Shown: positions 1 through 8,904 of the stretch, piece after piece | Layout: every line of letters begins with the position of its first letter | How positions within the stretch are numbered: position 1 is the first letter of the stretch | Source of the DNA: Flavobacteriaceae bacterium | GTDB taxonomy: Bacteria > Bacteroidota > Bacteroidia > Flavobacteriales > Flavobacteriaceae | Direction of reading: 5' to 3' | Assembly (NCBI GenBank): GCA_013214065.1 | Contig: JABSPK010000018.1 | Coordinates: 1 to 63,004 of the forward strand | Length of the DNA stretch: 63,004 nucleotides | Notes under the pieces: model-generated | What the model saw: only the letters and a program-made list of their open reading frames with translations | What the model was told of the DNA's origin: nothing | Databases searched by the model: none | Translations under genes and position numbers: made by a program

Positions 1-2163
1 GATGCCGATGCTACGAACGAAATACAGGACATCAGCACCGACGGTACCGCCGGTGACATCAGTTTGAGCAGCGGAAGCAACTTGACCTTGAATGTCGACG
101 ATGCGGATGCGGATGCCACCAATGAATACAATACCGGGGTTTCGATTACCGCAGGAAGCCTTGGGGTGACCGATGGGGGCGGAACGCAATCGACGAGTTT
201 GATATCTACCGATGCGAACAATGACCTTGCAGCCGGTACCGATGGGGCGCTATACTTGAACGTAGCCTCTGTGACCATTGCCGAGACCAATACGAGTTTG
301 TCCTTTAACGACACCAACAACCAATTGACCTATACCAATGAGTTGGGCAACAACCCAGTAGTGGACCTTTCGGCACTTGACGATTCGGGTACGGATGACC
401 AAACGCTCGCTACCGATGGTACTGCGGGTAACATCAGCATCGAGGACGGCAACGCCATTACTTTGAACGTAGACGATGCGGATGCGGATGCCACGAACGA
501 AATACAGGATGCCGATGAAGTGGCCATCACCGACGCCGGGGGTAATTTCACCGGTACGGATGTAGAGGCCGCTTTGGCAGAATTGGCCGCCGGTAGTACG
601 GACGACCAAACGATCAGTACCGACGGTACGGCGGGTAACATCAGTATCGAAGATGGGAACAGCATCACCTTGAACGTAAACGATGCCGATGCCGATGCTA
701 CGAACGAAATACAGGACATCAGCACCGACGGTACCGCCGGTGACATCAGTTTGAGCAGCGGAAGTAGCTTGACCTTAAACGTTGATGATGCTGATGCCGA
801 CGCAACCAATGAGATCCAAGACCTGGGCGAAGTATTGACCGAAGGCAACGATGGTGGAGGAGCAGCCATTACGAACATCGCCGATCCGACCAATGCCCAA
901 GACGCGGCCACCAAGGCTTATGTGGATGCCATTGCCGATGACGACATCACTGCCGCCAGTTTGGATGGAAGCAATGTATTGACGATCAGTGAAGGAACCA
1001 CGGATGTAACGGTCAACCTATCGGCGTTGGTCGATGATGCGGATGCCGATGCAAGTAACGAGTTACAGACCATTTCACGCTCGGGTACCGATGTGACCTT
1101 GAGTGATGGTGGAGGAACGGTATCCATTGCGGATAACGATAATGACAGTAGCAACGAAATCCAGGATATCAGTACTGACGGAACCGCCGGTGACATCAGT
1201 TTGAGCAGCGGAAGCAGCTTGACCTTGAACGTAAACGATGCCGATGCCGACGCCACGAATGAGATCCAAGACCTAGGCGAAGTATTGACCGAAGGGAACG
1301 ATGGAGGCGGAGCGGCCATTACGAACATCGCCGATCCGACCAATGCCCAAGACGCGGCCACCAAGGCTTATGTGGACGCCATTGCCGATGACGACATCAC
1401 CGCTGCTAGTTTGGATGGAAGTAATGTATTGACGATCAGTGAAGGAACCACGGATGTAACGGTCAACCTATCGGCTTTGGTCGATGATGCGGATGCCGAT
1501 GCCAGCAACGAGCTACAGACCATTTCACGCTCAGGTACCGATGTAACCTTGAGTGACGGGGGAGGCACGGTATCAGTTGCCGATAATGACAACGACAGTA
1601 CAAACGAGATCGAACTACCGACAGGAGGAACCAATGGCCAGGTGTTGAGCACCGATGGTAGCGGGGTATACTCATGGATAGATGACAACGGGGGGACCGA
1701 TGATCAGGAAGCCGATGAAGTGGATTTGGCGACTGACGTGGATCTCGATGAAGATGGTACCGATGAAACCACGGTTCAAGAAGCATTGGATGCCTTGGCG
1801 GCCATGCCGAAGATTTACGCCACAGGAAAAATCAATGCCAATGGTACGGCTGCTGCGATTTACAATGCAACCGTTTCCAAATTGACCACCAATAATGGTG
1901 GTGGAGGAACCGAAGGCGATTATCAAATTACCTTTTCATCCGCCTTGGCCAATACGAATTATATCATCCAATTGACCATTCCGGATTGTGGAGGAAACTG
2001 CCCCGGAAATACGTCGGCCAATTTTGATGATCCCGGGATTACCTACTACGATCAACAGACTTCGGGATTTAAAGTCAATATCGGTGATAGTGACAATGGA
2101 ACCACGCAAAAAGATGATATCGATTTGGACTTTATGTTCACGGTCATCGTAATCCCTAACTAA
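1..2163 (+). CDS. repetitive secreted/surface protein, 5' end outside window
   Basis: The frame is open from base 1, so the true start lies upstream and only the C-terminal part of about 720 residues is seen. The protein is very acidic and low in complexity. Modules rich in DADADATNE and STDGTAG alternate, and two near-identical 150-residue blocks lie in tandem. Each block carries AAITNIADPTNAQDAATKAY, a segment seen in tail-fibre-like and adhesin-like Bacteroidota proteins. The last 120 residues are non-repetitive, begin near the KIYATGKINANGTAAAIYN segment, and look like a globular head domain. No sorting domain is recognisable at the C terminus. It sits just upstream of a small secreted protein, a type IX secretion substrate and PorP/SprF, so a cell-surface or fibre role is inferred. 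The exact function is unknown. Confidence 0.8.
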   Translation, partial: DADATNEIQDISTDGTAGDISLSSGSNLTLNVDDADADATNEYNTGVSITAGSLGVTDGGGTQSTSLISTDANNDLAAGTDGALYLNVASVTIAETNTSLSFNDTNNQLTYTNELGNNPVVDLSALDDSGTDDQTLATDGTAGNISIEDGNAITLNVDDADADATNEIQDADEVAITDAGGNFTGTDVEAALAELAAGSTDDQTISTDGTAGNISIEDGNSITLNVNDADADATNEIQDISTDGTAGDISLSSGSSLTLNVDDADADATNEIQDLGEVLTEGNDGGGAAITNIADPTNAQDAATKAYVDAIADDDITAASLDGSNVLTISEGTTDVTVNLSALVDDADADASNELQTISRSGTDVTLSDGGGTVSIADNDNDSSNEIQDISTDGTAGDISLSSGSSLTLNVNDADADATNEIQDLGEVLTEGNDGGGAAITNIADPTNAQDAATKAYVDAIADDDITAASLDGSNVLTISEGTTDVTVNLSALVDDADADASNELQTISRSGTDVTLSDGGGTVSVADNDNDSTNEIELPTGGTNGQVLSTDGSGVYSWIDDNGGTDDQEADEVDLATDVDLDEDGTDETTVQEALDALAAMPKIYATGKINANGTAAAIYNATVSKLTTNNGGGGTEGDYQITFSSALANTNYIIQLTIPDCGGNCPGNTSANFDDPGITYYDQQTSGFKVNIGDSDNGTTQKDDIDLDFMFTVIVIPN
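715..1614 (+). repeat. two tandem 450-bp intragenic repeats
   Basis: The unit begins at the codons for DISTDGTAGDIS at 715 and again at 1165, so the period is 450 bp (150 codons). The two copies differ by scattered, mostly synonymous changes and drift apart after about 1608. A partial third start of the same unit is visible at base 28, so the array probably extends beyond the window. The period is a multiple of three, so unequal exchange would change protein length without breaking the frame. Confidence 0.9.
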
Positions 2164-2191
2164 TCAAACCAAATTGATAAAGAAGATTCGA

Positions 2192-2839
2192 ATGAAAAAT
2201 GTGATTTTGACTATTGGATTCTTAGTATCCGTAGCCTCGGTAAGTGCACAGGTCGATGCGGGTAGCCTCATGGGGATACCTACGGCCACCACCACCGAGA
2301 TGAACAATATTACCGGAGCAACGGCCGGACAGTGTTTATACAACACCGATCAAAACACCATTTATTACTTTACCGGTTCGGTTTGGGAACGGGCCACCGA
2401 TGATCAAACGGCTTCTGAGGTAAACTCGGATACCCCGGCTGATGTCGATGGCGACGGCAACACGGAAACTACCGTAGAAGAGGTAATTCAAGATATCGCA
2501 CCGATCACCTCGGCCTCAGGGCGGATTTTCTACCCTCCTTCAATTGCCATTGACGCTTCGACCAACGGCACGAACAGAACGGTGAATTTATATCAAGAAT
2601 ATTTGGATCAATTCGGTTCGGGCAACGTGAATCTGGTCAAGAGTGTGGATGGTTCGACCACCGCTCCCGATATCCCAGTGTATGCCGCTAACGAACTGTA
2701 TTACTATGTGACGTTTTTCGACCCTGCGGTTTTCGCCAATATCAGCATTGACGGATCGAATGGTGAAATGGAATACGACATTGTTGGTCAGCCGGCAGAC
2801 TATAATTCATTGATTAATGTAGTCTTCGTCGTAAAATAA
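2192..2839 (+). CDS. small secreted protein of the surface locus
   Basis: This predicts 215 residues from the ATG at 2192. An upstream TTG at 2174 is possible, but the ATG is followed directly by a clean signal peptide (MKNVILTIGFLVSVASVSAQ). The mature part has the segment GATAGQCLYNTDQNTIYYF, common in secreted Bacteroidota proteins next to repetitive adhesins, then an acidic linker with DVDGDGNTETTVEE that echoes the end of the preceding repetitive protein. The C-terminal 100 residues resemble the head region of that protein in style. The gene starts 28 bases after it and is probably co-transcribed. I infer a partner or paralogue of the larger surface protein. No enzyme motif is visible. 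Confidence 0.75.
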   Translation: MKNVILTIGFLVSVASVSAQVDAGSLMGIPTATTTEMNNITGATAGQCLYNTDQNTIYYFTGSVWERATDDQTASEVNSDTPADVDGDGNTETTVEEVIQDIAPITSASGRIFYPPSIAIDASTNGTNRTVNLYQEYLDQFGSGNVNLVKSVDGSTTAPDIPVYAANELYYYVTFFDPAVFANISIDGSNGEMEYDIVGQPADYNSLINVVFVVK

Positions 2840-2861
2840 ACAAAAGGAGCAGTAGCCTATT

Positions 2862-4877
2862 TTGAATACAACCTACTTACATATTCGGCCCATCCTCGCA
2901 TGCCTCATGTTGTTTTTTGCAGCGGGGCAACTGCATTCCCAATTCTTGCTCCAAGCCCCCAATTCAGGAGATGAAACGAACTTCAGGTGGTATGAGGCCA
3001 GTGACCCGGCCACGGTTTTGGCAACGGATTCTTTTTATGAGGTTACCCAACCTGGCGTTTACTTCGCTACCTATGATGGTACCTTGTGCGGATCGAACGC
3101 AACGGGCTATTTCATCGTTACGAATTGCAACGCCCCATTCAATGAAGTGACCTTGGATGTGAGTGCCAACCTCCAAGGCAGTGCCACTATCGGTTGGAAC
3201 GATCCCTCATTGACCGGCACCCAACCAACCGTTATAGCTACAACGACCGTTGAACGCTATGTGGCAACGATTACAAAGGCCGGAAACGCCATTGAACTCC
3301 CGAGATTTACTGTGGTTTGTTTGAATCAGGCAGCGACCTTGGTCGATGATTTTGTCACGGTGAATGAAGATGAATCCATAGTGGTGCCACTATTTGATAA
3401 CGATACCGATTTACCTACCACCGGCACCTTGACCACAACAAATCCAGCGAATGGAACGGTGACCATTGATGATAATGGAACGCCGAACGATCCTTCTGAT
3501 GATATCGTGACCTATACACCTGATCCTGATTACAACGGACCCGATTCCTTCGACTACACCGTTTGTAATGCGATGGGGGATTGTAGTACCGCCACGGTTA
3601 CCATCGATGTTTTACCGATTGTTGATGCATTTGACGACTCGGTCACTACAGAAGAGGATGTAGCTGTGGATATTATGGTACTGGCCAATGACAATGATGT
3701 GCCGACTTCTGGAACGTTCACAACGACTCCGGCATCAAATGGTACGGTAACCATCAACGATAACGGTACGCCGAATGATCCTTCGGATGATTTCGTAACC
3801 TATACCCCGAATCCAGGTTTTACCGGAACGGATACCTTCGATTACACGATTTGTGATGCCTTAGGAAACTGTAGTACGGCCACCGTAACGGTTATCGTCA
3901 CGGATCAAATCGATATCGATGCCGATAACGATGGTATCGTTGACGCTTTTGAGGATTTGAATACCGACGGTGATAATGATCCAAGTACCAACCCTACGGA
4001 TACCGATGGGGATGGGGTACCCGATTATTTGGATATCGATAGTGACAATGACGGTATACCCGATAATATTGAAGCCCAAACCACGCTAGGGTACCTGCCA
4101 CCGAGCGGAGTCGACCTTAACGGAAATGGTTTGGACGATGTCTATGAGAACGGCGGAAACGTAGGCTTGATCCCAGTAGATACCGATGGAGATGGGATCC
4201 CTGATTATGTAGACGAAGATAGTGATGACGATGGGGTGCCCGACCGCATAGAGGGTCATGACTTTGACCAAGACGGGGTGGCTGATGTCGTATTCGTCGG
4301 TTCGGATAAGGACAACGATGGCTTGGACGATGGATACGAAGGGGATACCCAAATCGATGAAGATCCGAACGATCAGGTCAACGATCCAACAACTGATTTA
4401 CCGGATACCGATGGCGACGGCATTCCTGACTATCGAGATCCCGATGATGATGATGATGGTATCGAGACCATTGACGAGGATTTAGATCAAGACGGTGATT
4501 TCAGCAATGACGATTCCGATTCCGATGGTACACCGAACTATTTGGACCCAGACTTAGAACCTACCGGTTCCGATGAGATCGAAGTATTCAACGTGCTGAC
4601 CCCGAACGGGGATGGCATCCATGATGTGCTTCGTATCGCGAATATTGAAAACTTTCCAAACAACACCGTTAAGATTTATAACCGATGGGGCGTACTGGTA
4701 TATGTTACCAAAGCCTATAACTCCTCAGGGAATGTCTTCGATGGTACCTCCGAAGGGCGGGTAACCGTTGATCAAGACAACAAACTTCCCGTAGGAACAT
4801 ATTTCTACATCATAGATTATGAAGACCAAGCAGGAAGTATGAAACAGTTATCAGGCTACATATACATTAACAGGTAA
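2862..4877 (+). CDS. T9SS type B sorting-domain protein with Ig-like and TSP3 repeats
   Basis: This is a secreted protein of 671 residues. I accept the TTG start because AAGGAG lies about 14 bases upstream and the first 27 residues form a good signal peptide ending in LHSQ. Two cadherin/Ig-like modules follow, each with a DDxVTVNEDE- or EEDVAVDI-type opening and an [18 protein letters not shown] core, at about residues 160-350. A long calcium-binding thrombospondin type 3-like stretch ([10 protein letters not shown] repeats) comes next. The last 90 residues match the gliding-motility-associated C-terminal (type B sorting) domain: [16 protein letters not shown], then [11 protein letters not shown], ending in a GYIYINR strand. 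In this family the domain directs export by the type IX system. The PorP/SprF gene directly downstream fits, because type B substrates usually need such a partner. Confidence 0.9.
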   Translation: MNTTYLHIRPILACLMLFFAAGQLHSQFLLQAPNSGDETNFRWYEASDPATVLATDSFYEVTQPGVYFATYDGTLCGSNATGYFIVTNCNAPFNEVTLDVSANLQGSATIGWNDPSLTGTQPTVIATTTVERYVATITKAGNAIELPRFTVVCLNQAATLVDDFVTVNEDESIVVPLFDNDTDLPTTGTLTTTNPANGTVTIDDNGTPNDPSDDIVTYTPDPDYNGPDSFDYTVCNAMGDCSTATVTIDVLPIVDAFDDSVTTEEDVAVDIMVLANDNDVPTSGTFTTTPASNGTVTINDNGTPNDPSDDFVTYTPNPGFTGTDTFDYTICDALGNCSTATVTVIVTDQIDIDADNDGIVDAFEDLNTDGDNDPSTNPTDTDGDGVPDYLDIDSDNDGIPDNIEAQTTLGYLPPSGVDLNGNGLDDVYENGGNVGLIPVDTDGDGIPDYVDEDSDDDGVPDRIEGHDFDQDGVADVVFVGSDKDNDGLDDGYEGDTQIDEDPNDQVNDPTTDLPDTDGDGIPDYRDPDDDDDGIETIDEDLDQDGDFSNDDSDSDGTPNYLDPDLEPTGSDEIEVFNVLTPNGDGIHDVLRIANIENFPNNTVKIYNRWGVLVYVTKAYNSSGNVFDGTSEGRVTVDQDNKLPVGTYFYIIDYEDQAGSMKQLSGYIYINR

Positions 4878-4887
4878 ACAGGAGAAC

Positions 4888-5838
4888 GTGAAGAAGTGTA
4901 AACGAACATATATCATACAAATGCTGTTGGGGCTGTTCTCGCTCCTTGGCTTGCAACAGGCAATGGCCCAGCAAGATGCACAGTACACCCAATACATGTA
5001 CAACACGGTAAGTGTCAACCCAGCCTATGCGGGCTCTAGGGGGCATATGAGTATTGCCGGGTTATATCGGGCCCAATGGGTCGGTCTTGATGGGGCTCCA
5101 GAAACCCAGACCTTGAATTTGCATACACCGCTAGGATATAGGGGTGTCGGAATGGGGCTTTCCTTTGTAAACGATATCATCGGACCTACTTCGGAAACTT
5201 ATTTCGATCTGGATTTCTCATATACCATCCAAACCAGCTTGGACGCGCGATTGAGTTTCGGCCTGAAGGCCAGTGCCCATCTTTTGGACGTTCGCTTTTC
5301 AGAATTGAACCAAGACCTGGGCCAAGGCCCGGATCCGACCTTGCAACAGAATATCGATAACCGGTTTTCTCCGAACATCGGGGCCGGGGTCTATTACCAT
5401 ACCGAACGCTTTTATGCGGGACTTTCGGTGCCACGGTTTTTGGAAACCGAACATTTCGACGAGTCCTCACTCTCAACAGCTAGGGAGCAGATGAATTGGT
5501 ATTTCATTACCGGATATGTCTGGGATTTGAATCCCTTTTTGAAATTCAAACCGGCACTCCTCACCAAAATGGTGCAGGGGGCCCCTTTACAGGTCGATGT
5601 TTCGGCGAACTTCATGTTGAACGAAAAATTCATTTTCGGGGCTGCCTATCGCTGGGATGCCGCTTTCAGTGGATTGGCCGGATTTCAGATATCAAAGGAA
5701 TTCTTGATCGGTATTGCCTATGATAGGGAAATCACGGATCTCGGGGCGACCGCCTTCAATGACGGATCGTTCGAGATCATTCTGCGGTACGATTTCTTCA
5801 AGGCGCTCGGAAACCTCAAATCACCTCGTTTCTTCTAG
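4888..5838 (+). CDS. PorP/SprF family type IX secretion outer-membrane protein
   Basis: The product has 316 residues with a GTG start preceded by AGGAGA. An N-terminal signal peptide ends near QAMAQ. The mature N terminus QDAQYTQYMYNTVSVNPAYAGSRG is the hallmark of the PorP/SprF family, and the rest alternates in the amphipathic pattern of an outer-membrane beta barrel. Family members assist secretion or surface attachment of substrates carrying type B sorting domains, the SprF-SprB pair being the known example. The gene follows such a substrate by 10 bases, so the two probably work together. Family assignment is firm; the specific substrate is inferred from the neighbourhood. Confidence 0.93.
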   Translation: MKKCKRTYIIQMLLGLFSLLGLQQAMAQQDAQYTQYMYNTVSVNPAYAGSRGHMSIAGLYRAQWVGLDGAPETQTLNLHTPLGYRGVGMGLSFVNDIIGPTSETYFDLDFSYTIQTSLDARLSFGLKASAHLLDVRFSELNQDLGQGPDPTLQQNIDNRFSPNIGAGVYYHTERFYAGLSVPRFLETEHFDESSLSTAREQMNWYFITGYVWDLNPFLKFKPALLTKMVQGAPLQVDVSANFMLNEKFIFGAAYRWDAAFSGLAGFQISKEFLIGIAYDREITDLGATAFNDGSFEIILRYDFFKALGNLKSPRFF

Positions 5839-5916
5839 GCATTTCCAAGCTTTTCAAGTGGAAATAAATTCAAGACTTCGCATCGGCAAATCGCCGAAAC
5901 GGATTATTTTTACCCT

Positions 5917-6447
5917 ATGAATGAAGAACTTGTGATTTTGGTGAATTCCAATGATGAGAAAATTGGACTGATGCCAAAAATGGAAGCCCATGAAAAAGCC
6001 GTGCTGCACAGGGCTTTTTCTGTGTTTATTATGAATGGGAAAGGCCAAACGATGTTGCAACAGCGCGCAGCCGAAAAATACCATTCCCCATTGCTATGGA
6101 CGAATGCCTGCTGCAGCCATCAACGGAATGGGGAATCGAATATCCAAGCAGGTAAGCGAAGGTTGAATGAGGAAATGGGTTTTGAAACCGAATTGAAGGA
6201 GCTTTTCTCCTTTATTTATAAGGCCCCATTTGATAACGGCCTGACCGAGCATGAGTTGGACCATGTAATGATCGGAAGGTTCGAAGGGGATCCCGTGTTG
6301 AACCCCGATGAGGTGGCTGCGTGGAAATGGATGTACCCGGAAGATGTCAAAAACGATATCGCAAAACATCCTGAAAATTATACGGCATGGTTCAAGATCA
6401 TTTTCGATCGGTTCTATGATCATGTCACCGAAAATTTGAAAGGATGA
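5917..6447 (+). CDS. idi: isopentenyl-diphosphate delta-isomerase, type 1
   Basis: This 176-residue protein has the Nudix-type fold of type 1 Idi. It converts IPP to DMAPP with Mg/Zn and so feeds isoprenoid synthesis, including the carotenoid operon at the other end of this window. The active-site cysteine lies in TNACCSHQR, and the glutamates of the Nudix-like helix are in KRRLNEEMGFE. HELDHVMIG and the tryptophan of KWMYPEDV also match the family. The length is normal. An AT-rich TATTTTTA element just upstream resembles the Bacteroidota -7 box. The stop overlaps the start of queD by four bases (ATGA), so the two are translationally coupled. Confidence 0.95.
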   Translation: MNEELVILVNSNDEKIGLMPKMEAHEKAVLHRAFSVFIMNGKGQTMLQQRAAEKYHSPLLWTNACCSHQRNGESNIQAGKRRLNEEMGFETELKELFSFIYKAPFDNGLTEHELDHVMIGRFEGDPVLNPDEVAAWKWMYPEDVKNDIAKHPENYTAWFKIIFDRFYDHVTENLKG

Positions 6448-6851
6448 AGGTCAAGGTAAGTAGAAAGGCACATTTCAATGCGGCGCATCGCTTGTATCGG
6501 CAAGACTGGGATTTTGAAAAGAACCAGGAGGTCTTTGGGAAATGCAACAATCCCAAATTCCACGGTCATAATTACGAGTTGATCGTCAGTGTCACCGGTG
6601 AAATCAATCCGGAAACGGGGTATGTCATGGACATGAAAATCCTGAAAGACTTGATCAAAGAGCACGTTGAGGAAGGCTTGGATCATAAGAACCTGAATAT
6701 GGAGGTTCCAGAGTTCAAGGAAATGAATCCGACAGCTGAGAATATCGCCGTAGTGATATATGATCGTTTGCGACCGCATATCGATGCAGCCAATGATATT
6801 GAAGTGGTGTTATACGAAACCCCGCGAAATTTTGTTACCTATACAGGTTAA
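6444..6851 (+). CDS. queD: 6-carboxytetrahydropterin synthase / PTPS family protein
   Basis: The protein has 135 residues and belongs to the 6-pyruvoyl-tetrahydropterin synthase family. QueD converts dihydroneopterin triphosphate to 6-carboxytetrahydropterin, an early step in queuosine synthesis. Zinc-binding histidines H15 (AHFNAAH) and H40/H42 (KFHGHNY) are present, as is the active-site cysteine C34 in GKCNNP. The terminal strand VVLYETPRNFVTYTG is also typical. It overlaps idi by ATGA and is followed 11 bases later by manA. Placement between idi and manA does not itself indicate function. A tetrahydropterin role is possible, but the Cys and His pattern favours QueD. Confidence 0.85.
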   Translation: MKVKVSRKAHFNAAHRLYRQDWDFEKNQEVFGKCNNPKFHGHNYELIVSVTGEINPETGYVMDMKILKDLIKEHVEEGLDHKNLNMEVPEFKEMNPTAENIAVVIYDRLRPHIDAANDIEVVLYETPRNFVTYTG

Positions 6852-6862
6852 TCGCACAAACT

Positions 6863-7831
6863 ATGAAATTCTATCCGCTTAAATTCGAACCCATACTGAA
6901 AGAACGTTTATGGGGTGGTACGAAACTTGGTGAGGTATTGCACAAAAAAATCCCAAACGACATTACCGGTGAGAGTTGGGAGCTTTCCGCGGTAGAAGGC
7001 GATGTATCCATCGTTGCGAACGGGCCATGGAAAGGAACCTCTTTGCAAAGCTTGATCGATGAACATCAGGACAGCCTGCTAGGTCGATCCGTTTTTGATC
7101 GTTTTGGAACCGAGTTTCCGATATTGATCAAGTTCATCGATGCGAAGAAGGATCTTTCCATCCAACTGCATCCAAATGATGAGCTGGCCCAAAAAAGGCA
7201 CGGTTCCTTCGGGAAGACCGAAATGTGGTATATCATGGATGCCGATCCTGGTGCTGAATTGATCGTTGGGTTCAATAAGGAAGTCGAAAAAACGGAATAT
7301 CAGGAACGTGTTGAAAACGGATCCTTGCTCGATATTTTGAATTATGAGGAAGTGGCAGAGGGGGATACGTTCTTCATCAACACCGGAAAAATCCATGCCA
7401 TTGGGGCAGGGGTACTGCTCGCAGAGATTCAACAGACATCCGATATAACATATCGCGTTTTCGATTTTAATCGAAAGGATAAAAACGGGAATTTAAGGGA
7501 GTTGCATACAGAATTGGCCCTCGATGCCATTGATTATTCGAAGAAAGACGATTTTAAGGTAAGTTACCCCCAAGCCGAAAATGCAACCAATGCAATGGTC
7601 GAATGTCCTTATTTCAAAACGGACTATTTGAACCTTGATCGTGATTTTGAACAAGACCTTGCTTCCCGAGACTCGTTTACCATTTATCTGTGTGTGAAAG
7701 GAAAGGCCCGTTTCAAGAGCGAAGGAGGGGAAGCCGACCTGGTAAAAGGGGAAACCCTACTTATACCGGCTGCTACCGAACAACTCCGAATCGAAACCGA
7801 TGGGGCCCGACTTTTGGAAGTTACAATTTAA
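6863..7831 (+). CDS. manA: class I mannose-6-phosphate isomerase
   Basis: A cupin-type, zinc-dependent isomerase of 322 residues interconverting fructose-6-phosphate and mannose-6-phosphate, which leads to GDP-mannose and polysaccharide precursors. Zinc ligands are visible in SIQLHPND and GKTEMWY, and the active-site region is in GKIHAIGAGVLLAEIQQ followed by RVFDFNR. The protein is of the short bacterial type without the large helical insert. It starts 11 bases after queD and probably shares its transcript. A sugar-isomerase role is well supported; mannose specificity follows from the family. Confidence 0.92.
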   Translation: MKFYPLKFEPILKERLWGGTKLGEVLHKKIPNDITGESWELSAVEGDVSIVANGPWKGTSLQSLIDEHQDSLLGRSVFDRFGTEFPILIKFIDAKKDLSIQLHPNDELAQKRHGSFGKTEMWYIMDADPGAELIVGFNKEVEKTEYQERVENGSLLDILNYEEVAEGDTFFINTGKIHAIGAGVLLAEIQQTSDITYRVFDFNRKDKNGNLRELHTELALDAIDYSKKDDFKVSYPQAENATNAMVECPYFKTDYLNLDRDFEQDLASRDSFTIYLCVKGKARFKSEGGEADLVKGETLLIPAATEQLRIETDGARLLEVTI

Positions 7832-7856
7832 TGTTACATTTGGTTAAAACCTCTTT

Positions 7857-8129
7857 ATGGCAAGTATCAGGGATTTAAAAAAGGATATTAACTTCGTTTT
7901 GGGTGATATTATGGACGCGGTCTACCAATGGGAGGCTGCCACCGATAACAACAACTCCGATGAGGGCACGGCCTTGATCGATAGTGCGATTGCTGCATTC
8001 GATAGTTTGATGGATAAGGTCCATGCCAAGGTCGAAGGAGACAAAAAGGCCCATTTCAAAGCCATTCGAAGTGAGTTGGAGCAAACCGCAACTACGCTTG
8101 TGGAAAAGCTCAACAAACTTGGCGATTGA
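7857..8129 (+). CDS. small conserved helical protein, function unknown
   Basis: The product has 90 residues and is acidic and almost entirely helical (ASIRDLKKDINFVLGDI, then two further amphipathic helices ending in VEKLNKLGD). No signal peptide, membrane segment or catalytic motif is visible. It begins 25 bases after manA, so it may be the last gene of the idi operon, and it converges on the DUF4369 gene with a 17-base gap. The balanced codon use and proper start support a real gene. I do not recognise a characterised family. Confidence 0.75.
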   Translation: MASIRDLKKDINFVLGDIMDAVYQWEAATDNNNSDEGTALIDSAIAAFDSLMDKVHAKVEGDKKAHFKAIRSELEQTATTLVEKLNKLGD

Positions 8130-8146
8130 TTTCCTACGAACGGGCT

Positions 8147-8839
8147 TTATTGATCCAAATAAGCCGCTAACGCTTTTCCGTATTTCGAATCGGCAGCCGA
8201 AGCACTCAAATTATTCCGAATGGAATCCAAGTACTTAGGATTGGCATCGGCTACTTCCGACAAGGCCAGATAAGGTGCAACGGGAGTGTTGCCATTACGG
8301 AGCGCGAAATTCAATACATATTGATAGCGACGGATGATGTTCCGATCCATCAGTTTTTGGATGGAGTCTACGCGTTCAGGTACTTCTTGAAACTCAGGTA
8401 AAACGGCCAATTGTGCCAATTCAAGGTCGCGTTTGTTGAAGTTGGTCAACATGGTTCGGCATTCTTCCAAAACGTCGTTTGATGTCGATCCGCTGACTTC
8501 AGCATTGAGGTCAAAGGTGTTCCAATGGGTATTGATCGAAATCTCGCCAGCTTCGCCGAAAAACGAAATACGATCATTCAAATCGTTATTGTCCGCCTTT
8601 TTTAGGTACAAATAGAACAATTCAGGACTGGGCACCTCGGTTTTGAATCGGAAACTCCCATTTCCTGCAATGACCAGCGAGTCAATAGTGGTCAAGACCG
8701 AATCTTGGATGTGCTGCAAGTATAAGGTACCCTTTTTCAAACCTGCGATCTCACCACTCACGATCATTTCGTTAGCGGATTCGGATTCGCAAGAAACCAA
8801 TGCAATTCCTATCAGAAGGGTCAAGAGGTAATTCTTCAT
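8147..8839 (-). CDS. DUF4369-domain lipoprotein
   Basis: Starting at the ATG at 8839 gives 230 residues with a lipoprotein signal (NYLLTLLIGIALVSCES; lipobox LVSC). A longer form from 8851 adds MASA and is less likely. The N-terminal half is a beta-sandwich of the DUF4369 type, recognisable from MIVSGEIAGLKKGTLYLQHI and the SLVIAGNGSFRFKTEVP strand. In many Bacteroidota this domain precedes a thioredoxin-like domain. Here the C-terminal half is helical, has no CxxC, and stops short, so it is the thioredoxin-less form. Export to the periplasm or outer membrane is inferred. The biochemical role is unknown. Confidence 0.8.
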   Translation of the reverse strand: MKNYLLTLLIGIALVSCESESANEMIVSGEIAGLKKGTLYLQHIQDSVLTTIDSLVIAGNGSFRFKTEVPSPELFYLYLKKADNNDLNDRISFFGEAGEISINTHWNTFDLNAEVSGSTSNDVLEECRTMLTNFNKRDLELAQLAVLPEFQEVPERVDSIQKLMDRNIIRRYQYVLNFALRNGNTPVAPYLALSEVADANPKYLDSIRNNLSASAADSKYGKALAAYLDQ

Positions 8840-8904
8840 CGCTGATGCCATTTAGGCCGCAAATATCGAAAATCTAATTGTTTTGGGCACGGCAAAAAAC
8901 CGAT

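Noticed and set aside
1-1614. Regularly repeated DNA that could be taken for a CRISPR-like array
   Set aside because: The repeats are in-frame coding units with 450-bp period and no short spacers; no cas genes are present.
330-1688. Long serine-rich frames on the minus strand in the first gene
   Set aside because: They mirror the DADADATNE-type repeats of the plus-strand gene and have no independent coding features.
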